Shown here: positions 8,226 to 14,597 of the stretch, piece by piece
Layout of the letters: the number at the start of each line of letters is the position of its first letter
Position numbering within the stretch: the first letter of the stretch is position 1
Assembly (NCBI GenBank): GCA_030535695.1
Contig: JAUNRI010000002.1
Location: 1-32,070 of the forward strand
DNA: 32,070 nucleotides
Reading direction: 5' to 3'
From: Candidatus Saccharimonadota bacterium
Lineage (GTDB): Bacteria; Patescibacteriota; Saccharimonadia; Saccharimonadales; Saccharimonadaceae
Made by a program: the position numbers and the translations under genes
Notes under the pieces: generated by a model
Told to the model about the DNA's origin: nothing
The model's database searches: none
Seen by the model: the letters and a program-made list of their open reading frames with translations, nothing else

Positions 8226-9962
8226 ATGCTTAAAAAATTACGGCAAAAAATGTGGGTAAAAAATATCAAAATCACATTAAGCTTATGGTTTTTGGCGATA
8301 CTTTTTATGGTAAATTCGCTAATGCCAGTTACGGGATTTCATCAAAATGTGGGGGCGGCGAGTTGTCCGGACGTAAAAATAATTTTTGCGCGGGGCTCGG
8401 GAGAAGAAAGGTGGATGAGTCAAAATTATTTAACTTTTAAAAACGAACTCACCGAAAAATTTAAATTAATCAGCCTGACATATGAATTTGAAGATTTGGA
8501 TTATCCGGCGATTAGCGTGGCAAATCCACTGACACTTCTGACGACTTTTGTGAGCGGTGGGGAGGCTTACGAATTTGGTGAGAGTATATTAAAAGGTTTG
8601 GCGGAGCTCAAAAAGGAAGTCGGTGGCTCGGCCTGTCACAAGACTCGTTATGTGCTAGCGGGCTATTCGCAAGGTGCGATGCTGGTATCAAAAGCTTTAG
8701 GATTTTTGAATCCGGAGAGAATTATTTACGCGGCAACTTTTGGTGATCCCAAACTTTATTTACCGGAAGGAGAAGGTTTAATTCCGCCGGCTTGTCGGGG
8801 TGTGAATCTGTCTAATTACCGGATTTACGTGCCGGATTGCCGAGCATATTCTGGGATGCTAGGCGGATATAATCCTTACCAGTCGCCGGATTATATTAAT
8901 AAATTAGGCACGTGGTGTAACAAAGCAGATTTTTTCTGTTCTTCGCATCTTAGTATGAAAGACCACACTTCTTATGTGTCGGATGGACTTTACGCGGACG
9001 CATCCAAAGTGATTTTTGATAAGATTACTAAAGCTTTTAAAATTTCTAATAATTATGTATCGTTGCATGATACCGCGATTTTGATTGACTCTACGGGTTC
9101 GATGAGTGGTTTGATTGATGATTACAAAGCGGAAGTTTTGAGTTTGGCCAAGAAGACTCTTGAAGCTGGTGGCAGAGTGGCACTTTATGATTATCGGGAT
9201 TTGGATGATCCATATGAAGTTTATGAACATTGTAATTTTGAAACTTGTACGCTGGATAGTTTTGAAAAAAGGCTTTTTGAGATTGAAGCGGATGGTGGCG
9301 GGGACACGCCGGAATCTTTATTGTCTGCCAGTTTTAAAATGATGAAAAAATTAAATTGGAAGTATGGTTCTACTAAATCGGTGGTAGTTTTGACGGATGC
9401 AGATTATCATGAGCCGGATCTTGACGGGGTGAGCTTTGCGGATGTGGTTAATTTAAGTAAATCGATTGATCCGGTGAATTTTTATATTATTACGCCGGAA
9501 GAAACGATGGTATATTATAGTGATTTGGCTGATGCTACCGGTGGTAAAGTGGTGAATTCGGCGTCGGATCTTGGGATTTTGACGGGTGAAATTATGGCAA
9601 GGTATGACTCTTTGCCAAGAGTGGAAGAGGATTTTGATGATGCTGTTTTGCCGAAGATTTCAGATTTATTGGTAGAGTATGATTCTGACAGTGTGAAAGT
9701 AAATTTTAAAAATACCGGCACTTTCGCACTAGTGATTTTGAATGATGTGATTTTGGGTATGACGGAAGAACAGGAAATTACGATTACGGATGTTAATTTT
9801 AGTTCTGAGAATTCGCTAAGACTGGTGCCGCTTGGCGAAAATGTGCGAGGAAATGGGGTGGATGTGAAACTTACTGCGGGTGCAGGTATGGGTAGCTTAA
9901 ATTTAGATATAGAATTGCCTACGAGTGCAATTCCCAAAGCTCCTAATGCCGGGAGGCGGTGA
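8226..9962 (+). CDS. Secreted cutinase-family serine esterase fused to a von Willebrand A domain
   Basis: 578 residues. A basic N-terminus and one hydrophobic segment (~15-35) act as signal peptide or anchor. Domain 1 is cutinase-like (PF01083): VKIIFARGSGE (~53), nucleophile motif GYSQGA (~146), C-N-x-x-D-x-x-C (~231, the Asp) and D-H-T-S-Y (~246, the His), so the triad looks complete. Domain 2 is a VWA domain starting at LIDSTGSMSG (~285), a MIDAS of the D-x-T-x-S type. A beta-rich tail follows. The protein ends P-K-A-P-N-A-G-R-R, which resembles a cell-wall sorting motif but has no membrane helix after it. A surface or released lipase/esterase with an adhesive domain is inferred. Strong RBS AAAGGAGGAG. 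Confidence 0.8.
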   Translation: MLKKLRQKMWVKNIKITLSLWFLAILFMVNSLMPVTGFHQNVGAASCPDVKIIFARGSGEERWMSQNYLTFKNELTEKFKLISLTYEFEDLDYPAISVANPLTLLTTFVSGGEAYEFGESILKGLAELKKEVGGSACHKTRYVLAGYSQGAMLVSKALGFLNPERIIYAATFGDPKLYLPEGEGLIPPACRGVNLSNYRIYVPDCRAYSGMLGGYNPYQSPDYINKLGTWCNKADFFCSSHLSMKDHTSYVSDGLYADASKVIFDKITKAFKISNNYVSLHDTAILIDSTGSMSGLIDDYKAEVLSLAKKTLEAGGRVALYDYRDLDDPYEVYEHCNFETCTLDSFEKRLFEIEADGGGDTPESLLSASFKMMKKLNWKYGSTKSVVVLTDADYHEPDLDGVSFADVVNLSKSIDPVNFYIITPEETMVYYSDLADATGGKVVNSASDLGILTGEIMARYDSLPRVEEDFDDAVLPKISDLLVEYDSDSVKVNFKNTGTFALVILNDVILGMTEEQEITITDVNFSSENSLRLVPLGENVRGNGVDVKLTAGAGMGSLNLDIELPTSAIPKAPNAGRR

Positions 9963-10146
9963 GGTGCCAATGGTCACCGTATTCACATTTATAGACACCG
10001 AGTTTGGTATCTAGGTGGTGGTCATACTCAGCGATTCTGGCAGCAGCCTCGGCGTCTTCTTTGGTGGGATAGCAAATTTTATGTTGGTCGCCAACCCAAC
10101 AACGTTCCGGTTCGTAAATTCTGTTCATTTTTGTATTTTTTGCCAT
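9943..10146 (-). CDS. Small Cys/His-rich protein of unknown function
   Basis: 67 residues, not recognised. It has two Cys in the first half (E-R-C-W and K-I-C-Y), an Ala/Glu helix (EDAEAAARIAEYDHH) and a C-terminal K-C-E-Y-G-D-H-W-H-L-T. The last motif (x-C-x-x-x-x-x-W-H-L-T) is common in small phage- and Patescibacteria-encoded proteins thought to bind metal; a zinc-ribbon-like nucleic-acid binder is possible but unproven. It is well supported as a gene: TTGACT-17-TATAAT lies directly upstream with 8 nt to the ATG. Its 3' end overlaps the cutinase gene by 20 nt. Confidence 0.65.
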   Translation of the reverse strand: MAKNTKMNRIYEPERCWVGDQHKICYPTKEDAEAAARIAEYDHHLDTKLGVYKCEYGDHWHLTASRH

Positions 10147-10154
10147 ATATTTCT

Positions 10155-10183
10155 ATTATATCACAGATTAGTAAAAAAGTCAA
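10155..10183 (-). promoter_or_regulatory. Leaderless promoter of the 67-aa Cys/His protein
   Basis: On the minus strand TTGACT (10183-10178), a 17-bp spacer and TATAAT (10160-10155) with an upstream TG. The box ends 8 nt before the ATG at 10146, and no Shine-Dalgarno is present. Confidence 0.75.
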
Positions 10184-10192
10184 GTTTATCCC

Positions 10193-10221
10193 TTGAATAT
10201 CTGGTAGGGGTGTGATATAAT
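10193..10221 (+). promoter_or_regulatory. Leaderless promoter of typA
   Basis: TTGAAT (10193-10198), 17-bp spacer and TGA-TATAAT (box 10216-10221), ending 7 nt before the ATG at 10229. It is divergent from, and adjacent to, the promoter of the small Cys/His gene. Confidence 0.75.
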
Positions 10222-10228
10222 TACCATT

Positions 10229-12043
10229 ATGGTTTTAGAGAAAGACAAAATTCGGAATGTGGCAATTATCGCTCATGTGGACCACGGCAAGACCACCTTG
10301 GTGGATGGTCTTCTTAAACAGTCCCATACTTTTCGCGATAACCAAGCCGAAATGTCTCAGACTCTAATTATGGACTCTGGCGACCAAGAACATGAGCGGG
10401 GAATTACTATCACCGCCAAGCAGACTTGCGTGCATTATAATGGCTATAAAATTAACATTATTGATACTCCGGGGCATGCTGATTTTTCTGGCGAAGTGGA
10501 AAGAACTCTTAATATGGCAGATGGAGTTTTACTCATTGTAGATGCTCAAGAAGGTCCGATGCCACAAACTAAGTTTGTTTTACAAAAGGCTCTCGATCTT
10601 AAATTAAAACCGGTGGTAGTGATTAATAAAATCGACAAGCCGGCGGCGAGAATTGACGAAGTATTGTCAGAAATAGAAAGCCTATTTTTGGAACTTGCAA
10701 CGGACGAATCGCAGCTGTTTTATCCAGTGTATTATGCGATTGCTAGAGAGGGTAGGGCTGGCAAAACTACGGATCTTGATGATGATTTACATGTAATTTT
10801 TGAATCGATCATTAATGATATTCCGGCACCATCGGTGGATGAAAACGCCGAATCGGCTCAGCTTTTGGTAGCGGCACTGGCGGCCGATAATTATCTTGGC
10901 AAATACTGTATTGGTAAAATTTTTAGAGGCAAACTTAAAAAAGGCCAAAGTGTCAAAGTTTTACATAATGGTGAAACCAAAAATGGCAAGGTTGAGAACC
11001 TGTTTATCTATAAGGGGCTTGGTAAAGAGGAAGTGCAAGAGGCGATTGCTGGGGATATTGTGGCAATTACGGGAGTATCTGAGGCTAACATTGGCGATAC
11101 CATCGCGACTGGCGATAACCCAGAGGCTTTGCCGACGATTGAGTTAGAAGCACCGACGCTTTCGATTTATATTGGGCCAAATACTTCACCTTTAAAGGGG
11201 CGTGAAGGCGAATTTACAACTTCACGGCAAATCGCCGAAAGACTTGAAAAAGAGTTGGAAACTAATATTGCGCTCAAAATTAAGCCAGATGGTTTGGGCT
11301 ATAAAGTATCTGGGCGTGGGGAGCTACATCTTTCGGTTTTGATTGAAACGATGCGACGCGAAGGCTACGAACTAGAAGCTGGCCGGCCAGAAGTGGTTTA
11401 TCGTGAAATTGACGGGGTAAAATCCGAGCCGATTGAGTCTCTTACCATTGAAGTTGATCCAGAATTTGTGGGTGCTGTATCTCAAGAACTCGGTATCAGA
11501 AAAGCTGAATTAAAATCTCAAGAAATTACTACATCTGGCTCAACACGGTTTGTTTATGAAATTTCTACCGCGGCTCTGATTGGCCTTAGAAATAATCTTC
11601 TTACCGCTACTAAGGGTACTGTAATTATGTCTTCGATTCCGTCTGGCTATCGCCCAGTAGATTCTAAATATCGCCCAGAGAGAAATGGGGCTTTGATTGC
11701 TTCAGAAGATGGTGTTTCTACGGCTTATGCCCTGGATGCGGCCCAGGCGCGCGGTATATTGTATATCCCGCCACAGGTGCCGGTATATCAAGGGATGATC
11801 GTAGGGCTTTCTAACAAAAAAGACGACCTAGATTTTAATGTCTGCCGCGAGAAGCAGCTCACCAATATGCGGACCCACGCTTCGGATGGAGCAATTCAAC
11901 TAACTCCATATACACAGTTATCTTTGGAACAATGTTTGGATTTTCTTTTGGATGACGAGCTTCTAGAAGTCACGCCAAAATCGCTGCGTCTTCGTAAGCG
12001 GCAATTAGACCCAATCAAAAGAAAGCGGGAGAATAGAAATTGA
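10229..12043 (+). CDS. typA: Ribosome-associated GTPase TypA/BipA
   Basis: 604 residues, full length for the family. Translational GTPase related to EF-G and LepA that binds 70S ribosomes and assists 50S assembly and stress growth. G1 is AHVDHGKTT (~15), the switch I region ends in RGITI, G3 is DTPGHADF (~77) and G4 is NKID (~131). After the beta-barrel domain come the EF-G-like domain III/V segments and the TypA-specific C-terminal domain, ending in the basic tail KSLRLRKRQLDPIKRKR. It is expressed from a leaderless promoter. The stop (12041-12043) lies inside a hairpin-rich stretch that leads into tatD. Confidence 0.96.
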   Translation: MVLEKDKIRNVAIIAHVDHGKTTLVDGLLKQSHTFRDNQAEMSQTLIMDSGDQEHERGITITAKQTCVHYNGYKINIIDTPGHADFSGEVERTLNMADGVLLIVDAQEGPMPQTKFVLQKALDLKLKPVVVINKIDKPAARIDEVLSEIESLFLELATDESQLFYPVYYAIAREGRAGKTTDLDDDLHVIFESIINDIPAPSVDENAESAQLLVAALAADNYLGKYCIGKIFRGKLKKGQSVKVLHNGETKNGKVENLFIYKGLGKEEVQEAIAGDIVAITGVSEANIGDTIATGDNPEALPTIELEAPTLSIYIGPNTSPLKGREGEFTTSRQIAERLEKELETNIALKIKPDGLGYKVSGRGELHLSVLIETMRREGYELEAGRPEVVYREIDGVKSEPIESLTIEVDPEFVGAVSQELGIRKAELKSQEITTSGSTRFVYEISTAALIGLRNNLLTATKGTVIMSSIPSGYRPVDSKYRPERNGALIASEDGVSTAYALDAAQARGILYIPPQVPVYQGMIVGLSNKKDDLDFNVCREKQLTNMRTHASDGAIQLTPYTQLSLEQCLDFLLDDELLEVTPKSLRLRKRQLDPIKRKRENRN

Positions 12044-12127
12044 CCGCTCTAGGAGACGAGCAAAAAGAAAACTCGTTTTCTTTTTCGAGACGACGACGAG
12101 CGGACAACCAATCCGTAGGATTGGTTG
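12044..12127 (+). repeat. Paired hairpins across the typA-tatD junction
   Basis: Two stem-loops follow the typA stop. The first has an outer CCGCTC/GAGCGG pair (12044-12049 with 12098-12103) and an inner AAAAAGAAAA/TTTTCTTTTT stem (12062-12071 with 12076-12085) with a CTCG loop. The second is a perfect 10-bp stem, CAACCAATCC/GGATTGGTTG (12105-12114 with 12118-12127), with a GTA loop. It contains the probable tatD start codon at 12121. There is no long T-run after a GC stem, so a terminator is unlikely; control of tatD translation or an insertion scar is possible. Confidence 0.6.
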
Positions 12128-12921
12128 ACACCCACTGCCATCTACACGATAGAGAGTTCTTCTCGGAAGAACAGGCAGAGGAAATGTTAAAACGGGCCCG
12201 TGAAAAAGGGATTGAAAAAATAATTTGTATCGGGACTTCACACGAAGATTCACTGGCCGCTCGTGATTTTGCCATAAATCATGATAATGTTTATTGGACC
12301 TACGGGATTCATCCCGAGGGGGCAACAGAAAACGTCCCTGTCGGGGCATTTCGGAGCGCGGCAGCGCGAGAATTAGCGCCGTCCGCCCGTGGCGACGGGC
12401 CGGACGGACGCGGCCCCGATAGGGATGTTTCTGTTGTCCCCATCGCCATTGGCGAGGTGGGACTGGATTATCATTATGAGGGCTATGATCGCGAAGCGCA
12501 GATTAAATTATTCGAGGAAATGCTGCAGCTTGCCCGCGATAATGATTTGCCAGTATCTTTTCATGTGCGCGAAGCATTTGAAGATTTTTTTGCGGTAATT
12601 GCTAATTTCCCAGAGATTAAGGGTGTGGTGCATTCATTTTCGGATAATAAAAAGAATCTAAAACGAATTCTTGAGAACACGGATTTTTATATTGGTGTGA
12701 ATGGCCTGGCTACTTATTCTACTTTGCCCACTCCACCGCTTGAAAGAATCATTCTAGAGACAGATGCGCCATTTTTGACACCAGTGCCATTTCGTGGTAA
12801 AATAAACGAATGCGGCTATATTAGAGAAATAGCCGAATGGCTTTCAAACAAACTAGATACTAGTTTTGACCAGGTGGAGAAAGAAACTACCAAAAATGCG
12901 GAAAAATTATTCAAATTTTAA
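12121..12921 (+). CDS. tatD: TatD-family metal-dependent hydrolase (DNase) carrying an in-frame palindromic insert
   Basis: 266 residues from the TTG at 12121, giving the usual TatD N-terminus VDTHCHLHD. The frame is open back to a TTG at 12040, but the extra 27 residues (QKENSFSFSRRRR) lie in a hairpin region and look non-native. Metal ligands are present: HxH (THCH), Glu in IGEVGLDY, His in SFHVREA, His in GVVHSFS, Asp in ETDAPFLTP. The family cleaves DNA 3'-5' and acts in repair. Between GIHPE and VVPIAIGEVGLDY, where homologues have about 20-25 residues, there are about 39, rich in Ala/Arg/Gly/Pro and encoded by the palindromic element at 12318-12441. The reading frame survives, so the enzyme may be functional with an extra surface loop. 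Confidence 0.85.
   Translation: MVDTHCHLHDREFFSEEQAEEMLKRAREKGIEKIICIGTSHEDSLAARDFAINHDNVYWTYGIHPEGATENVPVGAFRSAAARELAPSARGDGPDGRGPDRDVSVVPIAIGEVGLDYHYEGYDREAQIKLFEEMLQLARDNDLPVSFHVREAFEDFFAVIANFPEIKGVVHSFSDNKKNLKRILENTDFYIGVNGLATYSTLPTPPLERIILETDAPFLTPVPFRGKINECGYIREIAEWLSNKLDTSFDQVEKETTKNAEKLFKF
12318..12441 (+). repeat. Intragenic GC-rich palindromic element, copy 1 (inside tatD)
   Basis: A 124-nt inverted-repeat structure. The arms, 12318-12347 and 12413-12441, pair over about 29 bp with one bulged A and three G-U pairs. They enclose a core of about 65 nt at roughly 75% G+C in an AT-rich genome. The core (12349-12416) starts TTTCGGAGCGCGGCAGCGCG and holds the hairpin GTCCGCCCGT / ACGGG-c-CGGAC with loop GGCG. 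It matches the reverse complement of 16608-16675 at about 62 of 68 positions by hand alignment. It is translated in frame as part of TatD without a stop. Confidence 0.85.
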
Positions 12922-13045
12922 ATTTGAAAGTGACGAATTTAAGCCGAGCAAAGAATCGGTAGAGATTTTTGAAGAGTTAAACGCAATTTCAGAGGAGATA
13001 GATCAATGTCGCGCCAGAAACCTAAACGATATTCTAACCGCCTAA
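12896..13045 (+). CDS. Small acidic protein, unknown function
   Basis: 49 residues in a frame of its own, starting 26 nt before the tatD stop and running 40 nt into the next gene. The sequence is hydrophilic and acidic (ESDEFKPSKESVEIFEELNA, then ISEEIDQCRARNLND) and looks like two short helices. It fills the 84-nt gap between tatD and the following gene with sensible codon use, which is the main argument for it. I see no strong ribosome binding site (CCAAAAATG), so it would depend on translational coupling. I do not recognise it. Confidence 0.45.
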   Translation: MRKNYSNFKFESDEFKPSKESVEIFEELNAISEEIDQCRARNLNDILTA

Positions 13046-13347
13046 GTTATAGTGACTTAATTGGTTTGGAGTCTAATTACGCTCGGAGCCTGTTTGGGCC
13101 AGTGCCGGATGGCCATCGGCGGGAGTTTTTTAAGGACCGTAAAAATGTGTGGATTTGGTACGAAGGCTGGACTAATTCGGTTGGGAATCTGCAAGAAATT
13201 ACCGTGCGTTATGAGGTGCGCCCATCTGGCGTATTCAAACGCGTTGACGGTGAAAAATATCAAAAAATCACTGGCAATGAGTTAGATAATTTTAGAAATG
13301 CCGCCAAAAGTTATTTGGAATTAATAAAAGCCAAGCTCTATTATTGA
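13006..13347 (+). CDS. Conserved-looking hypothetical protein, 113 aa
   Basis: 113 residues, basic N-terminus (SRQKPKRYSNR), then a compact sequence with many aromatic residues (FFKDRKNVWIWYEGWTNS, ITVRYEVRPSGVFKRV) that suggests a small beta-rich domain, and a C-terminal helix (NELDNFRNAAKSYLELI). There is no signal peptide or membrane helix. GAGGAG lies about 10 nt before the ATG, inside the preceding small gene. I do not recognise the family. It is probably co-transcribed with tatD and the 49-residue gene. Confidence 0.65.
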   Translation: MSRQKPKRYSNRLSYSDLIGLESNYARSLFGPVPDGHRREFFKDRKNVWIWYEGWTNSVGNLQEITVRYEVRPSGVFKRVDGEKYQKITGNELDNFRNAAKSYLELIKAKLYY

Positions 13348-13362
13348 GATTTTTCCTACTTA

Positions 13363-13371
13363 TGCTAAAAT
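13363..13371 (+). promoter_or_regulatory. Leaderless promoter of the 172-aa anchored protein
   Basis: TGC-TAAAAT at 13363-13371 ends 6 nt before the ATG at 13378, with no Shine-Dalgarno. Confidence 0.6.
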
Positions 13372-13377
13372 AGAAAT

Positions 13378-13896
13378 ATGAGTGGAGAGAAAAAAGATAT
13401 TGATATGGGGGAATTAGCGAAGGCTTTTGACGCCGAGGCGACTGAGCCGAAAAAAACTAGCGAAGAAAAGAAAGATTTAAAAATGTCTAAAGAGAAAAAG
13501 AAAACCAAGAAAAATAAAAAAGCCATTGCGGTGTTTGTAGTTGGACTTTTGGTGCTTTTGGGTGGTCTGGGATTTTTGATTTATAAATTAGTAGCAGGGC
13601 CAGCCAAAGCGGATGCGGAATTTTTGATTTCTAACGGTGAATGGGTGGAAGAAGACGAGCCAAGTGTAATTTGGAAATTTACCGAGGTAGGGAAGGGCAC
13701 CCTTACCACTGATGGCCACCAGACCGATTACGATTTTATTTGGTCGCTTGATAATGGCAAGATTAAGATGGAGACCAAGTGGCTATACGATCTCACTGAC
13801 GAATTTGAATATAGCCTAGACCAAGGGAGTAAAACTCTTACGCTTAAAAAAGCTGATAAAAATTTGGAAGTGAAGTTCAAAGCGCAAGATAATTAA
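13378..13896 (+). CDS. Membrane-anchored extracellular protein of unknown function
   Basis: 172 residues. The first ~55 are highly charged and Lys-rich (KEKKKTKKNKK), followed by one membrane helix (~57-76) and an outside domain of about 95 residues. That domain (NGEWVEEDEPSVIWKFTE, GKGTLTTDGHQTDYDFIWSL, ... TLTLKKADKNL) has the alternating pattern of a small beta-barrel, similar in style to lipocalin-like or DUF5640-type domains in which W-x-W-x-F-x-x-dG-x-g repeats occur. That comparison is by eye only. Transcription should start at the leaderless box just upstream. No function is proposed. Confidence 0.65.
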   Translation: MSGEKKDIDMGELAKAFDAEATEPKKTSEEKKDLKMSKEKKKTKKNKKAIAVFVVGLLVLLGGLGFLIYKLVAGPAKADAEFLISNGEWVEEDEPSVIWKFTEVGKGTLTTDGHQTDYDFIWSLDNGKIKMETKWLYDLTDEFEYSLDQGSKTLTLKKADKNLEVKFKAQDN

Positions 13897-13902
13897 TCAT
13901 AC

Positions 13903-13950
13903 AAAAAAGTAGCCGTTGGCCTACCGCTATGCAGCACTAGGTCGGGCTAC
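13903..13950 (-). terminator. Rho-independent terminator for the minus strand
   Basis: Read on the minus strand: stem GTAGCC (13950-13945) with GGCTAC (13914-13909), a further CCTA/TAGG pair inside, then six T (13908-13903). It ends the degenerate nuclease gene and may also stop plus-strand transcripts weakly. Confidence 0.5.
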
Positions 13951-14352
13951 CTATGGTTTTATTATATCAAAGTTGCCTTTCTCCGTCAATAGCTGCCCGT
14001 CTCTGCTGATAACTAGCAGGGTTTTAACTTTGCGCGATTTTTTGCGCCTTTCGAGTTGCTCCATATATTTGGTTTCATCCCTGGAGCTCAACCTTCGTAA
14101 ATCGTAAATCAGATGCTCAGATTGTTTAATCGCCTTTTTGAAGTTGTCTTCAAAAGACGATTCGCTATATTTTATTGGGCTTTTTATCTCCCAACATCTA
14201 CCGGCCATTTCGAAATCAGGGCTTTTCACTCCCTTAATGTCTGATGGCTTTATAAAAATAACAACGAACCCTAAATTTGAGAAAAATTTTGCAGTTATAT
14301 GCTCATGTGGTTCGGGCGGGCGATTTAGGGCGGAAGTGTCTATAATTCCTTT
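13951..14352 (-). pseudogene. CdiA C-terminal-type nuclease, single domain, probably inactivated by a nonsense codon
   Basis: The frame is open for 133 codons from 14352 down to the stop at 13951, but the first usable start (GTG at 14229) would remove the N-terminal third. The continuous translation holds L-N-R-P-P-E-P-H-E near the front, then FVVIFIKPSD, then P-D-F-E-M-A-G-R-C-W-E-I-K-S-P, and L-I-Y-D-L-R-R-L. The PDF...G..(W)EIK(S/T)P motif is the nuclease core of CdiA-type tRNA-cleaving toxin domains (BECR-like fold) found as small stand-alone proteins. Upstream, across the TAG at 14353-14355, the same frame continues with KLGGNINFD, which looks like a natural N-terminus. One nonsense mutation is the simplest reading. 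I see no immunity gene. Confidence 0.5.
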
Positions 14353-14467
14353 CTAATCAAAATTAATATTTCCCCCAAGTTTTACACTATTCTCTGTCTT
14401 AATTATTACAAATACAAATGAAAAGGCAAGCAATAGCGGTTAGTAGGCGAGGCAGCGGACGGAGAGA

Positions 14468-14597
14468 TTATCTCGCGATACAGCGCACATAAAAACCAGC
14501 TACGCGATATGGAGTGGTCAATGATAATTCGCCTCCCTGGTAGCTTTTATGCTTTTGCAAGTCTTGTAATTCTGGGGTTTGATGTTATAATATAGAT
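14468..14597 (-). pseudogene. Remnant of a FISUMP-type protein C-terminus (tentative)
   Basis: On the minus strand a frame ending at the TAA 14468-14470 reads S-Y-Q-G-G-E-L-S-L-T-T-P-Y-R-V-A-G-F-Y-V then R-C-I-A-R. The ending G-F-x-V-R-C-(V/I)-A-R is the hallmark of the Fibrobacter succinogenes major paralogous (FISUMP) domain, which is widespread in Patescibacteria surface proteins. Only about 40 residues remain before the frame runs into the antisense of the cysteine desulfurase gene; no start or domain body exists. It looks like the tail of a lost or recombined surface-protein gene. The call rests on a short motif. Confidence 0.35.
14564..14591 (+). promoter_or_regulatory. Leaderless promoter of the cysteine desulfurase gene
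   Basis: TTGTAA (14564-14569), 16-bp spacer and TGT-TATAAT (box 14586-14591), ending 6 nt before the ATG at 14598. There is no Shine-Dalgarno. Confidence 0.7.

Larger units (their letters stand above)
14353..14597. other. Degenerate intergenic stretch before the cysteine desulfurase gene
   Basis: About 245 nt without an intact gene. It contains the broken 5' part of the nuclease gene (minus strand, to about 14433), the FISUMP-like tail (minus strand, 14468 upward) and the desulfurase promoter at 14564-14591. The segment around 14440-14520 is more GC-rich than its flanks. No tRNA, CRISPR or insertion-sequence ends were seen. Confidence 0.5.

Noticed and set aside
12040-12120. N-terminal extension of TatD from the TTG at 12040
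   Set aside because: The 27 residues are hairpin-derived and absent from the family; VDTHCHLHD at 12121 is the normal beginning. Kept only as a possibility in the findings.
12318-12441. Frameshift or pseudogene reading of tatD because of the odd Ala/Arg/Pro-rich segment
   Set aside because: All metal ligands on both sides are in the same frame with no stop, and the same core lies in frame in mnmA, so it is an insertion and not decay.
13909-13950. Integron attC site or insertion-sequence end
   Set aside because: The inverted repeat is followed by a T-run on the minus strand and lies at the end of a gene; a terminator explains it, and no integrase or transposase is present.
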